From: Lachnospiraceae bacterium
Lineage (GTDB): Bacteria > Bacillota > Clostridia > Lachnospirales > Lachnospiraceae
Assembly (NCBI GenBank): GCA_910575075.1
Contig: CAJTCY010000006.1
Span: forward strand, 124,001-188,000
Length of the DNA stretch: 64,000 bases
Reading direction: 5' to 3'
Positions within the stretch are counted from its first letter, which is position 1. The number at the start of each line of letters is the position of its first letter. The translations under genes were made by a program, and so were the position numbers. Positions 1 to 7,860 of this stretch are shown here, in pieces. A model generated the notes under the pieces. The model did no database searches and was not told the DNA's origin. It was given only the letters and a program-made list of their open reading frames with translations.

Positions 1-1
1 G

Positions 2-487
2 GAAGGACCTGATTTTCTGGCACAGAAGACCCCGATAGTTATGGCGTATTGGGGAGCGGCAAATACGGAAACGGCTTATGGAAAACCTGATTTTAACCTT
101 CAGGTTATTGGATTTCCCAGCAGCCGGGGACAGATGCCGGTGGTTCCTATTACGGGATTGGGGGTTGGCGCTGACGCAGAGCATTTACAGGATTCAAAGG
201 ATTTGCTGGAGTTTATAACTTCTGATGAGGCGCTGGAGGTATATACTCAGACGAATAAGGTCATTTCGTCTTCAAAAAATGTTAAGGTGGACTGTATTCC
301 GGCTTTAAAGCCTTTGAATGATAAGATTGAAGAGAATGTTTACGTCCTGGCCTCCAATGCTGGGATGGATGTGGAGCAATGGGGCAATACCTGTCTGATT
401 GTGAGAAAACTGCTGAGCGGTTCTACGGTAGATGAGTGTATGGCAGAATTTGACCGGCTGCAGGAAGAATCACTGAAAAAGCAGTGA
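2..487 (+). CDS. Extracellular solute-binding protein of an ABC transporter, C-terminal part (5' end outside window)
   Basis: The reading frame is open from the first bases of the window to the TGA at 485-487, so this is the 3' end of a longer gene. About 161 residues are visible. The segment resembles the C-terminal lobe of bacterial extracellular solute-binding proteins (family 1-like): a GxxxPVVPITGLGVGADAEH stretch, then helices of the type DLLEFITSDEALEVYTQTNKVISSS, where the mature protein lists end-of-lobe contacts. Such proteins are exported lipoproteins that deliver sugars or other small solutes to a permease. The lipobox and ligand-defining N-terminal half are missing, so no substrate can be given. 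No permease gene follows; the next gene is a regulator after 162 bases. Confidence 0.6.
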   Translation, partial: EGPDFLAQKTPIVMAYWGAANTETAYGKPDFNLQVIGFPSSRGQMPVVPITGLGVGADAEHLQDSKDLLEFITSDEALEVYTQTNKVISSSKNVKVDCIPALKPLNDKIEENVYVLASNAGMDVEQWGNTCLIVRKLLSGSTVDECMAEFDRLQEESLKKQ

Positions 488-611
488 CGGGTCGGCTGCA
501 CTCAAGAAGAGGAAAGATGCAAGCGCTGTACGTTTCCGGTTGATGAAAGGATTCATGTTAAGTAAACGGGCAGAAATGTACGGCTGCGTTGGTAGTGTTC
601 TGGTTGTGAAA

Positions 612-627
612 ATACTATAATTAGTAT
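612..627. promoter_or_regulatory. Short inverted repeat ATACTAtaatTAGTAT at the XRE gene promoter
   Basis: Perfect 6-bp arms around a 4-bp centre. They overlap a TATAAT-like -10 region 22 bases ahead of the XRE start (AGGAGG at 637-642, ATG at 650). The position suits an autoregulatory operator for the regulator that follows. This is inference from position and symmetry only. Confidence 0.35.
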
Positions 628-649
628 ATCATATTCAGGAGGTAACGCT

Positions 650-1108
650 ATGAGTTTAGGAAATCATTTATTTCACGCAAGGAAGAAAAACGGACTGTCC
701 CAGGAAGAAGTTGCTGAAAAACTGGGAATCAGCAGACAGACTGTTTCAAAATGGGAGACAGATGAGACTTTGCCGGATATTTGCCAGTCAAAAAGGCTTG
801 CAGTTCTGTATGGATTATCGCTGGATGAGCTGGTAGAATATGATATTGATATTAAAGAGATACAGGAAGCCATTGACAGTACGAGTGAGGAAGCAGCGTA
901 TAAGATTGACTGGACAAAGGCATGGAGCAAAAAATACCCGGTCCTTGCCCGGTATCGGGAGGAGGTAGACACAGTCTGTTATGTGGAAAAACTGGAGAAG
1001 CTGTTAAGCGATTTGGAAAGAGAATATGGATATAGTGAACTGGATTCTTTTCTTGTATTGAAGGATATTCTGGCGTCTGTCTGGAAAGAGAGGAAGAAAG
1101 GTAAATAG
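650..1108 (+). CDS. XRE-family helix-turn-helix transcriptional regulator
   Basis: A 152-residue cytoplasmic protein. The N-terminal Cro/C1-type HTH occupies about residues 6-60, with the characteristic LSQEEVAEKLGISRQTVSKWE stretch. The rest is a charged helical region without a recognised ligand domain. The start is secure: AGGAGG lies 7 bases ahead of the ATG. A small palindrome sits over the -10 region and could be its own operator. It is monocistronic: a hairpin with a short T run follows, and proC is convergent. The target genes cannot be read from sequence. Confidence 0.85.
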   Translation: MSLGNHLFHARKKNGLSQEEVAEKLGISRQTVSKWETDETLPDICQSKRLAVLYGLSLDELVEYDIDIKEIQEAIDSTSEEAAYKIDWTKAWSKKYPVLARYREEVDTVCYVEKLEKLLSDLEREYGYSELDSFLVLKDILASVWKERKKGK

Positions 1109-1191
1109 GTTTACCAGTATCGTTCATCGGAATTAAGGCATCAGCTATAAGGGGCTGGTGCATGAAAGGGCATCGCAGGTTATCTTATAGC

Positions 1192-1243
1192 AGGGCTGGA
1201 GCACTAATAAATTCACTCGTTTATTAGTACCCCAGCCCTTTTG
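1192..1243 (+). terminator. Rho-independent terminator after the XRE gene
   Basis: Long hairpin: AGGGCTGG at 1192-1199 pairs with CCAGCCCT at 1232-1239, and the inner arms ACTAATAAA/TTTATTAGT extend it, followed by TTTT. It lies between the convergent XRE and proC genes and could serve both strands, but the T run favours the plus strand. Confidence 0.8.
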
Positions 1244-1255
1244 GCTTCTATGGCA

Positions 1256-2059
1256 TTATGTCATGTCCTTCGATTTCTGAACACAGGCGCGCTGCGCAGA
1301 AATTACGGCGCTTCGCAGTCCCTGTTGCTCTAATACAGCAACAGCTTCTATGGTAGTTCCTCCAGGAGAACAGACAGCATCTTTCAGGGCGCCGGGATGC
1401 GTTCCCGTTTCCAGTACCATCTTTGCAGCTCCAAGTACAGATTGGGCGGCAAACTTATATGCCTGTGCCCGCGGCATGCCGTCAGCGACAGCGGCATCAG
1501 CCATAGCCTCTATAAACAAATAGACATAAGCGGGCGAAGAGCCGGAAACACCGATCACGGTATCCATCATGGTTTCCGGAACAGTTTCGCATTTACCGAA
1601 ACTGTTAAAAATAGCCATGGCATCTGCAAGTTCTGTTTCTGTAATATTTTGATTGGTGCAGAGAGCGCTCATAGCTTCTCCTACCAGTGCCGGCGTGTTA
1701 GGCATGGCGCGTACCAGTTTGACATCCTTTCCAAATAAGGTTTCAATCTTTTCCATAGTCTGCCCGGCAGCGATGGAAATAATCAATGTCTCTGGACGAA
1801 TACAGTCTTTGACCTGAGAAATGATTTCTGAAAACAGGTAAGGTTTGACAGCGAGAAAGAGTATGTCTGACTGGCTGGCAGCCTGTTGGTTATCTGCAAT
1901 CGCAGTGATTCCAAAACGTTCTCTCAGGGAAGTGAGCGTGTGTTCTGTCTTTGCAGTGGCAATGATCTGTTCTTTTGCGGCGAGCCCGGATTGCAATATT
2001 CCGCCGATGATGGCACTGGCCATATTTCCGCCGCCGATAAACCCGATTATTTTATCCAT
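1256..2059 (-). CDS. proC: Pyrroline-5-carboxylate reductase
   Basis: Catalyses the last step of proline synthesis: NAD(P)H-dependent reduction of 1-pyrroline-5-carboxylate to L-proline in the cytoplasm. The 267-residue length is normal. The Rossmann nucleotide site GFIGGGNMA is at residues 6-14, the MPNTPA motif lies in mid-protein, and the family signature SPGGTTIEAV is near residue 231 in the C-terminal dimerisation domain. It stands alone, without proA or proB, divergent from hypB and convergent with the XRE gene. Confidence 0.95.
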   Translation of the reverse strand: MDKIIGFIGGGNMASAIIGGILQSGLAAKEQIIATAKTEHTLTSLRERFGITAIADNQQAASQSDILFLAVKPYLFSEIISQVKDCIRPETLIISIAAGQTMEKIETLFGKDVKLVRAMPNTPALVGEAMSALCTNQNITETELADAMAIFNSFGKCETVPETMMDTVIGVSGSSPAYVYLFIEAMADAAVADGMPRAQAYKFAAQSVLGAAKMVLETGTHPGALKDAVCSPGGTTIEAVAVLEQQGLRSAVISAQRACVQKSKDMT

Positions 2060-2175
2060 AATAGTTTCCCTCCGTAATCATTTGCTTTTCACTAATATCA
2101 TAACAGCAGCATGTATTTTCTGCAAGGCAAAGCTGCTTTTGGAACTGGTTGTACCAGAATAAGAAAAAGCAGTAA

Positions 2176-2204
2176 TTGACAATATTCTGATTAGAAAGTA
2201 TAAT
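2176..2204 (+). promoter_or_regulatory. Sigma-A-type promoter of the hypB operon
   Basis: TTGACA at 2176-2181 and TATAAT at 2199-2204, separated by exactly 17 bases: a perfect consensus match, 50 bases ahead of the hypB start. It implies strong basal transcription of the hypB-hypA operon. No operator is evident around it. Confidence 0.8.
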
Positions 2205-2253
2205 GAAAATAAGACTAAAAGTAACTGGTATAACCAATAGGAGAGAAGGCAGA

Positions 2254-2922
2254 ATGAAGGAATTCAAAGTAATTGAGGTAAAGCGCAGTATTTTGGAAGA
2301 TAATGATGCAGATGCGGCAAAGCTCAGAGAGGAATTAAAAGCACAGGGGACCTTTCTGCTAAATCTTATGTCATCTCCAGGGGCAGGAAAGACTACAATG
2401 TTAAAAAGAGTTATTTCCATGCTTGGTGATGAGTTGAAGATTGGAATTATGGAAGCAGATATTGATTCAGATGTGGATGCGCAGGCGATCGCAGAAGCGG
2501 GTGCAAGGTCGATTCAGCTTCACACGGGAGGCATGTGCCATCTGGATGCTGCAATGACCAGGCAGGGAATCCTGGAATTTGGCGCCGAGGATTTGGATTT
2601 GGTAGTTCTGGAGAATGTGGGAAATCTTGTCTGCCCGGCAGAATTTGATACCGGGGCCTGCAGGAACGCTATGATTCTCTCTGTGCCGGAGGGAGATGAT
2701 AAACCTCTGAAATACCCCTTGATGTTCTCGGTCTGTGATGTGGTGCTGATCAACAAAATAGATGTGCTTCCCTATTTTGATTTTGATATGGAGAAATGCA
2801 AAGAGTATATTCAGATGAGAAATCCCAAAGCAAAAATAATTCCCATCTCTGCCAGAACCGGAGAGGGTTTTATGGAGTGGACACAATGGCTGCGTGAAGA
2901 AGCAGCAGCGTGGACAAAATAA
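2254..2922 (+). CDS. hypB: Nickel-insertion GTPase HypB
   Basis: A 222-residue SIMIBI-class GTPase that, with HypA, delivers nickel to [NiFe]-hydrogenase and in some bacteria to other nickel enzymes. Seen: P-loop SSPGAGKTT (about residues 40-48), the HTGGMCHLDA segment whose Cys/His form the metal site of the GTPase domain, the LENVGNLVCPAEFD motif and the NKID base-recognition motif. The His-rich or CxxCGC N-terminal nickel store of some HypBs is absent. The in-frame ATG at 2203 has no ribosome site, whereas AGGAGAG at 2240-2246 is well placed for 2254. It heads a four-gene operon ending in hypA, but no hydrogenase or hypCDEF is present. Confidence 0.9.
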   Translation: MKEFKVIEVKRSILEDNDADAAKLREELKAQGTFLLNLMSSPGAGKTTMLKRVISMLGDELKIGIMEADIDSDVDAQAIAEAGARSIQLHTGGMCHLDAAMTRQGILEFGAEDLDLVVLENVGNLVCPAEFDTGACRNAMILSVPEGDDKPLKYPLMFSVCDVVLINKIDVLPYFDFDMEKCKEYIQMRNPKAKIIPISARTGEGFMEWTQWLREEAAAWTK

Positions 2923-2947
2923 ATTTAAAAGGAAAGAGGGAAAAGTT

Positions 2948-3991
2948 ATGATGTTTCAAGTGTATGGAGATGGTGCAGGCTGGCAGCTTTTTGGCTGGCT
3001 GCTGGTATTTGTAAGTCTTATCTTAATGAACGAGATTGCACGTCGTTCAAAAATTGGAGGTATCTGCTGTTTTCTGATTCTTCCGGCGGCGCTGACAGTA
3101 TATTTTATAGCGATTCAGATTGGCGCGGCGTCGGGCGCTCAGTGGGCGCTGGAAAATGATACCTATCTGCATATGAACAGCTGGTTCCATTATGCCAAAT
3201 TGTATGCGGCAACCATTGGCTGTATTGGCTTTATGATGCTGAAATACAAGTGGAGCATTGGAAAGACTCAGTGGTTTAAGGTATTTCCTTTTGCGATCGT
3301 AGCAATCAATATTTTAATCGCTGTGGGAAGTGATTTTGAGTCTGGAATCCGTGGATTTATGGCATTGGCAGAACAGGGGGACCGCTGGTGGCTGTCTTCA
3401 GAAAACGTGTGGCTGTATGGCGGCTGGTGGAACTGGGTAAACGGCATTGCAGGCATCCTGAATATTTTCTGCATGACGGGCTGGTGGGGGATTTATTCCT
3501 CAAAGGATAAGCGTGACATGCTGTGGCCGGATATGACATGGTGTTTTATTATCGCCTATGATATCTGGAATTTTGCCTATACATATAACAATCTGCCGAC
3601 ACATACCTGGTACTGCGGCGTAGCGCTGCTTCTGGCTCCTACCTTTGCGGCAATGCTGTGGAACAAGGGCGGCTGGATTCAGAACCGTGCAAATACGCTG
3701 GCATTGTGGTGCATGTTTGCACAGGTATTTCCCCTATTTCAGGATGAAGGAAAATTTGCGGTTCTTCCCACTCTGTACAAAGACGGCGTGATGGATGCGG
3801 CGATGCGTCCAACGGCGGCGGACCCAACCATGCAGGGTGTAATTTCTGCACTGGCATTGATTGCTAATGTGGTCTGTATGGCAGCGATTATCAAACGGGC
3901 AAGAGAGCAGAAGAAGAATCCGTATACGCACGAGATTTTTACAGACCAGAAAGATTTCCAGGATGCAATGGCAAGGGCAGAAGGTAAATAA
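2948..3991 (+). CDS. Tryptophan-rich multi-pass membrane protein (probably DUF5692 family)
   Basis: A 347-residue integral membrane protein with about eight to nine hydrophobic segments and 21 tryptophans (6%), many in pairs (RWW, GGWWNW, TGWWG) between helices. The C-terminus is charged and probably cytoplasmic. I believe this is the family called DUF5692; no function is established to my knowledge. The start at 2948 is chosen for the GAGGG seven bases upstream; longer in-frame starts overlap hypB. It lies 25 bases after hypB and is followed, past a small hairpin, by the large Fe-S flavoprotein, which suggests a membrane partner for that enzyme (inference). Confidence 0.75.
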   Translation: MMFQVYGDGAGWQLFGWLLVFVSLILMNEIARRSKIGGICCFLILPAALTVYFIAIQIGAASGAQWALENDTYLHMNSWFHYAKLYAATIGCIGFMMLKYKWSIGKTQWFKVFPFAIVAINILIAVGSDFESGIRGFMALAEQGDRWWLSSENVWLYGGWWNWVNGIAGILNIFCMTGWWGIYSSKDKRDMLWPDMTWCFIIAYDIWNFAYTYNNLPTHTWYCGVALLLAPTFAAMLWNKGGWIQNRANTLALWCMFAQVFPLFQDEGKFAVLPTLYKDGVMDAAMRPTAADPTMQGVISALALIANVVCMAAIIKRAREQKKNPYTHEIFTDQKDFQDAMARAEGK

Positions 3992-3996
3992 AAACA

Positions 3997-4051
3997 TAGG
4001 TAATTGCGAAACTCAATAGTTTTGAGAATTTGATAGTTTCGCAATTGCCTA
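3997..4051. repeat. 55-bp hairpin repeat (TAGGTAATTGCGAAACT family)
   Basis: Arms TAGGTAATTGCGAAACT (3997-4013) and AGTTTCGCAATTGCCTA (4035-4051) pair with a single G-T wobble. There is no T run, so it is not an obvious terminator. It sits inside the operon, between the membrane protein and the oxidoreductase gene. Degenerate relatives occur near 19481 and 62139. Confidence 0.7.
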
Positions 4052-4081
4052 AAATAAAAACACAAAGAGAGGAGAGAGGCT

Positions 4082-6850
4082 ATGGCAGATCCATTATTTC
4101 CTAATCCGCACCCGGACGAACCTTTCCGTGAGCCGGTTGCGAAGCTGGCAAAAATGATTACGGACAGAATTCCTATTGTATTGGGGTTGGAGAAAATAAC
4201 CAAAGATTCTCCCGAATATATCGGGCTATGTGCCATCTGTACGGACGAAATGGCAGAGATAGCTATGAAAATGGGAAAACGCAAGCCACGTACCATGGAA
4301 GACATGATACGGCTTACGGGCAGGGACAAAGCATATCTGGAAGAGATACTTCAGAAAATGTCAGTCAACGGGCTGATTGAATATAACTGGGAGAACCCAC
4401 AGCGTGAAAAACAGTATGTATTGCCTATGTTTGTTCCGGGAAGCGCAGAGTTCGCCAATATGAATGAAGATCTCCTGAATGAGCATCCAGAGATGGGGCG
4501 GTTCTTTGAGCGTATGAGCCGTCTTCCGCTGGAGAAAGTGACGCCTATGGTGCCGCCGGGAGGAGCCGGGATCGGCATGCATGTAATTCCGGTGGAGAAA
4601 GCAATTGAGATGGAGAATCATTCCGTTTCGGTGGAGCATATTTCTCACTGGCTGGATAAATATGAGGGAAAATATGCGGCAAGCCCCTGTTCCTGCCGAC
4701 GTTCCCGCAAAACATTTGATGAGGGCTGCGGAGATGATCCGGAAGGCTGGTGTATTGCAGTGGGGGATATGGCAGACTATGTGGTAGAAACTAATAAAGG
4801 CGGCCATTATATTACCAGGGAGGAAGCTCTGGAGATTATGAAAGTTGCAGAAGAAAACGGTTTTGTCCATCAGATTACCAATATTGACGGTGAAGATAAG
4901 ATTTTTGCAATCTGCAACTGCAATGTAAACGTCTGCTATGCACTGAGAACGTCTCAGCTGTTCAATACGCCCAATATGTCACGGTCAGCTTATGTAGCAC
5001 ATGTAAAGACAGAAAATTGTGTGGCATGCGGCCGCTGCGTGGAATACTGTCCGGCAGGAGCAGTAAAACTGGGGCAGAAGCTGTGCAGAAAGGATGGCAG
5101 TGAGGTGGATTATCCCAAACATCCGCTTCCCTCTCAGGTAAAATGGGGTCCCCATATGTGGACAGAGGATTATCGGGATAAGAACCGTATCAACTGTTAT
5201 GATACAGGAACAGCGCCCTGCAAGACTGCGTGCCCGGCGCATATTGCCGTACAGGGTTATCTGAAAATGGCAGCTCAGGGCAGATATCAGGATGCCCTTG
5301 CGTTGATTAAGAAAGAGAATCCATTTCCGGCAGTCTGCGGCCATGTCTGCAACCGCAGATGTGAGGATGCATGTACCAGAGGTTCTATTGATGAAGCTGT
5401 TGCCATTGATGAAGTGAAACGTTTCCTTGCGGAACAGGACTTAAAAGCAGAGACCAGATATGTGCCGAAGAAGGTAGTTCCCTCCCTCAAAGGCGAATTT
5501 ACAGAAAAAATAGCCATTATCGGCGGAGGTCCGGCAGGACTTTCCTGTGCCTTCTATCTGGCAGAAAAAGGGTATCATCCTACTGTGTTCGAAAAAAATC
5601 AGAAAGCTGGCGGCATGCTGGTTTATGGAATTCCTTCCTTTAAGTTGGAGAAGGACGTAGTGCAGGCAGAAATTGACATTATCAAAGAAATGGGCGTGGA
5701 GATTAAAACCGGCGTTGAGGTAGGAAAGGACGTTACCCTGGAAGAACTGCGGGCACAGGGATATCAGGCATTTTACCTTGCCATTGGTTGCCAGGGAGGA
5801 AGAACTGCGGGCATTCCGGGAGAAGAAGCACAAGGAGTTATGACTGCTGTAGATTTTCTGCGGGCAGTGGGTGAGGACGAAACTTATCAGTTAACAGGCA
5901 GAACGATTGTAATTGGGGGAGGAAATGTGGCGGTTGATGTGGCGCGTACCAGCGGCAGGTGCGGTTCTGAGCATGTATCTATGTATTGTCTGGAAAACAG
6001 GGAAACTATGCCGGCATCCGCAGAGGAAATCAGGGAGGCAGAAGAAGAAGGAATTGTCATTGAATGCGGCTGGGGCCTGAAAGAGATTCTTACAGAAAAC
6101 GGCAGGGTGAACGGCGTGGTCTTTCAGAAGTGTGTCTCTGTTTATGATGCAGATGGAGCATTCCATCCTCAGTATGATGAGAATGATACTGTTACTGCAG
6201 AATGTGAAAATCTGTTTCTCAGCATTGGTCAGAGCATACTCTGGAAAGATCTGCTGAAAGGTTCCAAAGTAAAATTGGGCCGGGGAGAAGCGGCGGTGGC
6301 AGACCCCTTGACCTATCAAACGGCAGAAGCGGATATTTTTGTGGGCGGCGATGTTTATACGGGGCCGAAATTTGCTATTGATGCTATTGCGGCAGGAAAG
6401 GAAGGAGCAGTTTCCATTCATCGGTTTGTACAGCCTCATACCAGCATGACGATTGGGCGCAACCGCCGTCAGTTTGTGGAGCTGGATAAAAATGATATCC
6501 ATGTGGAGCAGTATGATAATTCCAGCCGTCAAGTTCCGGGGAAAGAAGAAAATCATGACCGAAAAAGGTCTTTCCGGGATGTATCAAAGACTTTTACAGA
6601 AGATCAGGTGAAAAAAGAAACGGCAAGATGCCTTAGCTGCGGAGCTTCTGTGGTAGATGAAAACCGTTGTATTGGCTGCGGTGTCTGTACTACAAAGTGT
6701 GAATTTGATGCCATCCATCTGTACCGGGAACATCCGGAATGCAGCACCATGAGAAAGAGTGAAGATAAGCTGAAATATATTCTTCCTTATGGAGCAAAGC
6801 AGGCAATTAAAATTAAGTTCCGTTCCGAACGTCATGGAAATAAAAAGTAA
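4082..6850 (+). CDS. Large Fe-S/FAD pyridine-nucleotide oxidoreductase (HTH/Fe-S N-terminus + ferredoxin + GltD-like + ferredoxin)
   Basis: A 922-residue cytoplasmic multidomain protein. Residues 1-120 are helical with a winged-helix look (MEDMIRLTGRDKAYLEEIL). A Cys-rich part follows (CSC at 203-205, C216, C224, CNCNVNVC near 278-285). Next is a ferredoxin cluster (CVACGRCVEYCP, 313-323), then the GltD/PreT-like N-terminal Fe-S helical domain (Cys between about 372 and 431). The FAD Rossmann site is GGGPAGLSCA (481-490), the NAD(P)H site is IGGGNVAVDVA, and a final ferredoxin-like domain carries CLSCG and CIGCGVCTTKC. The architecture fits electron transfer between NAD(P)H and ferredoxin or an unknown partner. 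The substrate is unknown. It sits between a membrane protein gene and hypA. Confidence 0.8.
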   Translation: MADPLFPNPHPDEPFREPVAKLAKMITDRIPIVLGLEKITKDSPEYIGLCAICTDEMAEIAMKMGKRKPRTMEDMIRLTGRDKAYLEEILQKMSVNGLIEYNWENPQREKQYVLPMFVPGSAEFANMNEDLLNEHPEMGRFFERMSRLPLEKVTPMVPPGGAGIGMHVIPVEKAIEMENHSVSVEHISHWLDKYEGKYAASPCSCRRSRKTFDEGCGDDPEGWCIAVGDMADYVVETNKGGHYITREEALEIMKVAEENGFVHQITNIDGEDKIFAICNCNVNVCYALRTSQLFNTPNMSRSAYVAHVKTENCVACGRCVEYCPAGAVKLGQKLCRKDGSEVDYPKHPLPSQVKWGPHMWTEDYRDKNRINCYDTGTAPCKTACPAHIAVQGYLKMAAQGRYQDALALIKKENPFPAVCGHVCNRRCEDACTRGSIDEAVAIDEVKRFLAEQDLKAETRYVPKKVVPSLKGEFTEKIAIIGGGPAGLSCAFYLAEKGYHPTVFEKNQKAGGMLVYGIPSFKLEKDVVQAEIDIIKEMGVEIKTGVEVGKDVTLEELRAQGYQAFYLAIGCQGGRTAGIPGEEAQGVMTAVDFLRAVGEDETYQLTGRTIVIGGGNVAVDVARTSGRCGSEHVSMYCLENRETMPASAEEIREAEEEGIVIECGWGLKEILTENGRVNGVVFQKCVSVYDADGAFHPQYDENDTVTAECENLFLSIGQSILWKDLLKGSKVKLGRGEAAVADPLTYQTAEADIFVGGDVYTGPKFAIDAIAAGKEGAVSIHRFVQPHTSMTIGRNRRQFVELDKNDIHVEQYDNSSRQVPGKEENHDRKRSFRDVSKTFTEDQVKKETARCLSCGASVVDENRCIGCGVCTTKCEFDAIHLYREHPECSTMRKSEDKLKYILPYGAKQAIKIKFRSERHGNKK

Positions 6851-6883
6851 GGACGTTCAATATAATAGGAAAGGTTGATTGCT

Positions 6884-7231
6884 TTGCACGAACTTGGAGT
6901 AGTGTTTCATGTAATAAAAATGGTGGAAGAGGTGGCACGGGAAAATGACTTAACGCAAGTGGAATCTGTGACGCTGGAACTGGGAGAAGTGTCCGGGGTG
7001 ATAGACTCTTATCTGGAAAACTGCTGGAACTGGGCAGTAAAAAAGCAGGAGAAGCTGTTGAGAGAAGCAGATTTGATAATTGAAACAATTCCTGCCGTGA
7101 CTTACTGTGAAGATTGTCAAAACCTCTATGGAACCATAGAACACGGAAAAATATGCCCTCGCTGCAAGAGCCCGCACACGTATCTGCAGCAGGGAAATGA
7201 ATTTCGGATCAAGGAGATTAGCGCATGCTGA
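6884..7231 (+). CDS. hypA: Nickel chaperone HypA
   Basis: A 115-residue nickel-binding maturation protein, partner of HypB. The start is taken as TTG 6884 rather than TTG 6875. Only this gives the invariant Met-His-Glu N-terminus, whose amino group and His2 bind nickel, and it lies 9 bases from AGGAAAGG (6867-6874), which would abut the earlier TTG. The zinc domain shows CEDC and CPRC pairs in the C-terminal half, as in the family. It is the last gene of the hypB operon, and its stop codon lies inside the terminator stem. Confidence 0.92.
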   Translation: MHELGVVFHVIKMVEEVARENDLTQVESVTLELGEVSGVIDSYLENCWNWAVKKQEKLLREADLIIETIPAVTYCEDCQNLYGTIEHGKICPRCKSPHTYLQQGNEFRIKEISAC

Positions 7232-7245
7232 TCTCCTGTTTTTTT
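7213..7245 (+). terminator. Terminator of the hypB-hypA operon
   Basis: GGAGATTAGC (7213-7222) pairs with GCTGATCTCC (7227-7236) around a GCAT loop, followed by TGTTTTTTT. The hypA stop codon (7229-7231) is within the right arm. Confidence 0.85.
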
Positions 7246-7247
7246 AA

Positions 7248-7298
7248 TCTATAGGAAAGTCCTTGTCAAGCTAAAACGTGAAAGTGTCTTCCTATAGA
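7248..7298. repeat. Inverted repeat TCTATAGGAA...TTCCTATAGA downstream of hypA
   Basis: Perfect 10-bp arms at 7248-7257 and 7289-7298 with a 31-base spacer. The right arm runs into AATAAAAAAC. It could be a weak terminator or a protein site; its function is unknown. Confidence 0.4.
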
Positions 7299-7430
7299 AT
7301 AAAAAACAATATGCGCACGGATACAGAATGTATTTTATTGCTGCGCAATATACAATCGGTGAATCAAAGCAGCCAAGCCGATGATGGAGGAAAAAGTTAG
7401 AGAATGGAAACGTGCTTGTACACTTTGTTA

Positions 7431-7459
7431 TTGACGTTTTGGAGAATGCGTGCTATATT
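7431..7459 (+). promoter_or_regulatory. Promoter of lrgA-lrgB
   Basis: TTGACG (7431-7436) and TATATT (7454-7459) with a 17-base spacer, 36 bases ahead of the lrgA start. The operator at 7458-7480 overlaps its downstream edge and the expected transcription start. Confidence 0.75.
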
Positions 7460-7480
7460 AAATTGGTAGTACCAATTTAA
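7458..7480. promoter_or_regulatory. Palindromic operator TTAAATTGGT-AGT-ACCAATTTAA (FadR/GntR type)
   Basis: A 23-bp perfect palindrome around AGT, with core TGGTAGTACCA. It matches the TnGTnnnACnA pattern known for FadR-subfamily GntR regulators. It covers the -10 end and probable start site of lrgA, so binding would repress. The likely ligand is the FadR-type GntR protein encoded two genes downstream (inference). Confidence 0.7.
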
Positions 7481-7494
7481 AGGAGGAGATTTTT

Positions 7495-7860
7495 TTGAGA
7501 TTTTTGAGGCAGTTTGGAATTATATTATTGATTTCATTTATTGGAGAAATATTGTATGTCTTATTGCCATTTCCAATTCCGGCAAGCATATACGGAATAA
7601 TCATATTATTTTTATGCCTGGAAACCGGGCTTGTATCAGTGGCTTCTGTGAAAGAAACCAGTGACTTTCTGATAGAGATTATGCCGATTATGTTTGTTCC
7701 CGCGGCAGTTGGGCTGATGGATTCCTGGCAGACCATAAAGTCAGATCTGGTTCCTTATGCTGTTATTACTGTAATTACCACTTGTGTGGTTATGATTGTG
7801 TCAGGAAGGGTGGTTCAACTTGGCATTAGATTTGGCATGAGGAGGGACAAGCATGAGTGA
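7495..7860 (+). CDS. lrgA: LrgA/CidA family holin-like membrane protein
   Basis: A 121-residue protein with about four membrane segments, typical of the CidA/LrgA family (FPIPASIYGIIILFLCL, then PIMFVPAAVGLMDSW). In other Firmicutes this family works with LrgB in murein-hydrolase control and in uptake of pyruvate or overflow metabolites. The start is TTG 7495, behind AAAGGAGGAG at 7479-7488. It overlaps lrgB by 8 bases, so the two are probably translationally coupled. Regulation: a promoter with a GntR-type palindrome directly over its start region. Confidence 0.9.
   Translation: MRFLRQFGIILLISFIGEILYVLLPFPIPASIYGIIILFLCLETGLVSVASVKETSDFLIEIMPIMFVPAAVGLMDSWQTIKSDLVPYAVITVITTCVVMIVSGRVVQLGIRFGMRRDKHE

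Noticed and set aside
5891-6556. 221-codon minus-strand frame opposite the oxidoreductase
   Set aside because: It lies wholly inside the conserved FAD/NAD(P)H domain coding region on the other strand.
1256-7245. proC as part of the hyp operon
   Set aside because: It is on the opposite strand with its own direction; only the intergenic region is shared.
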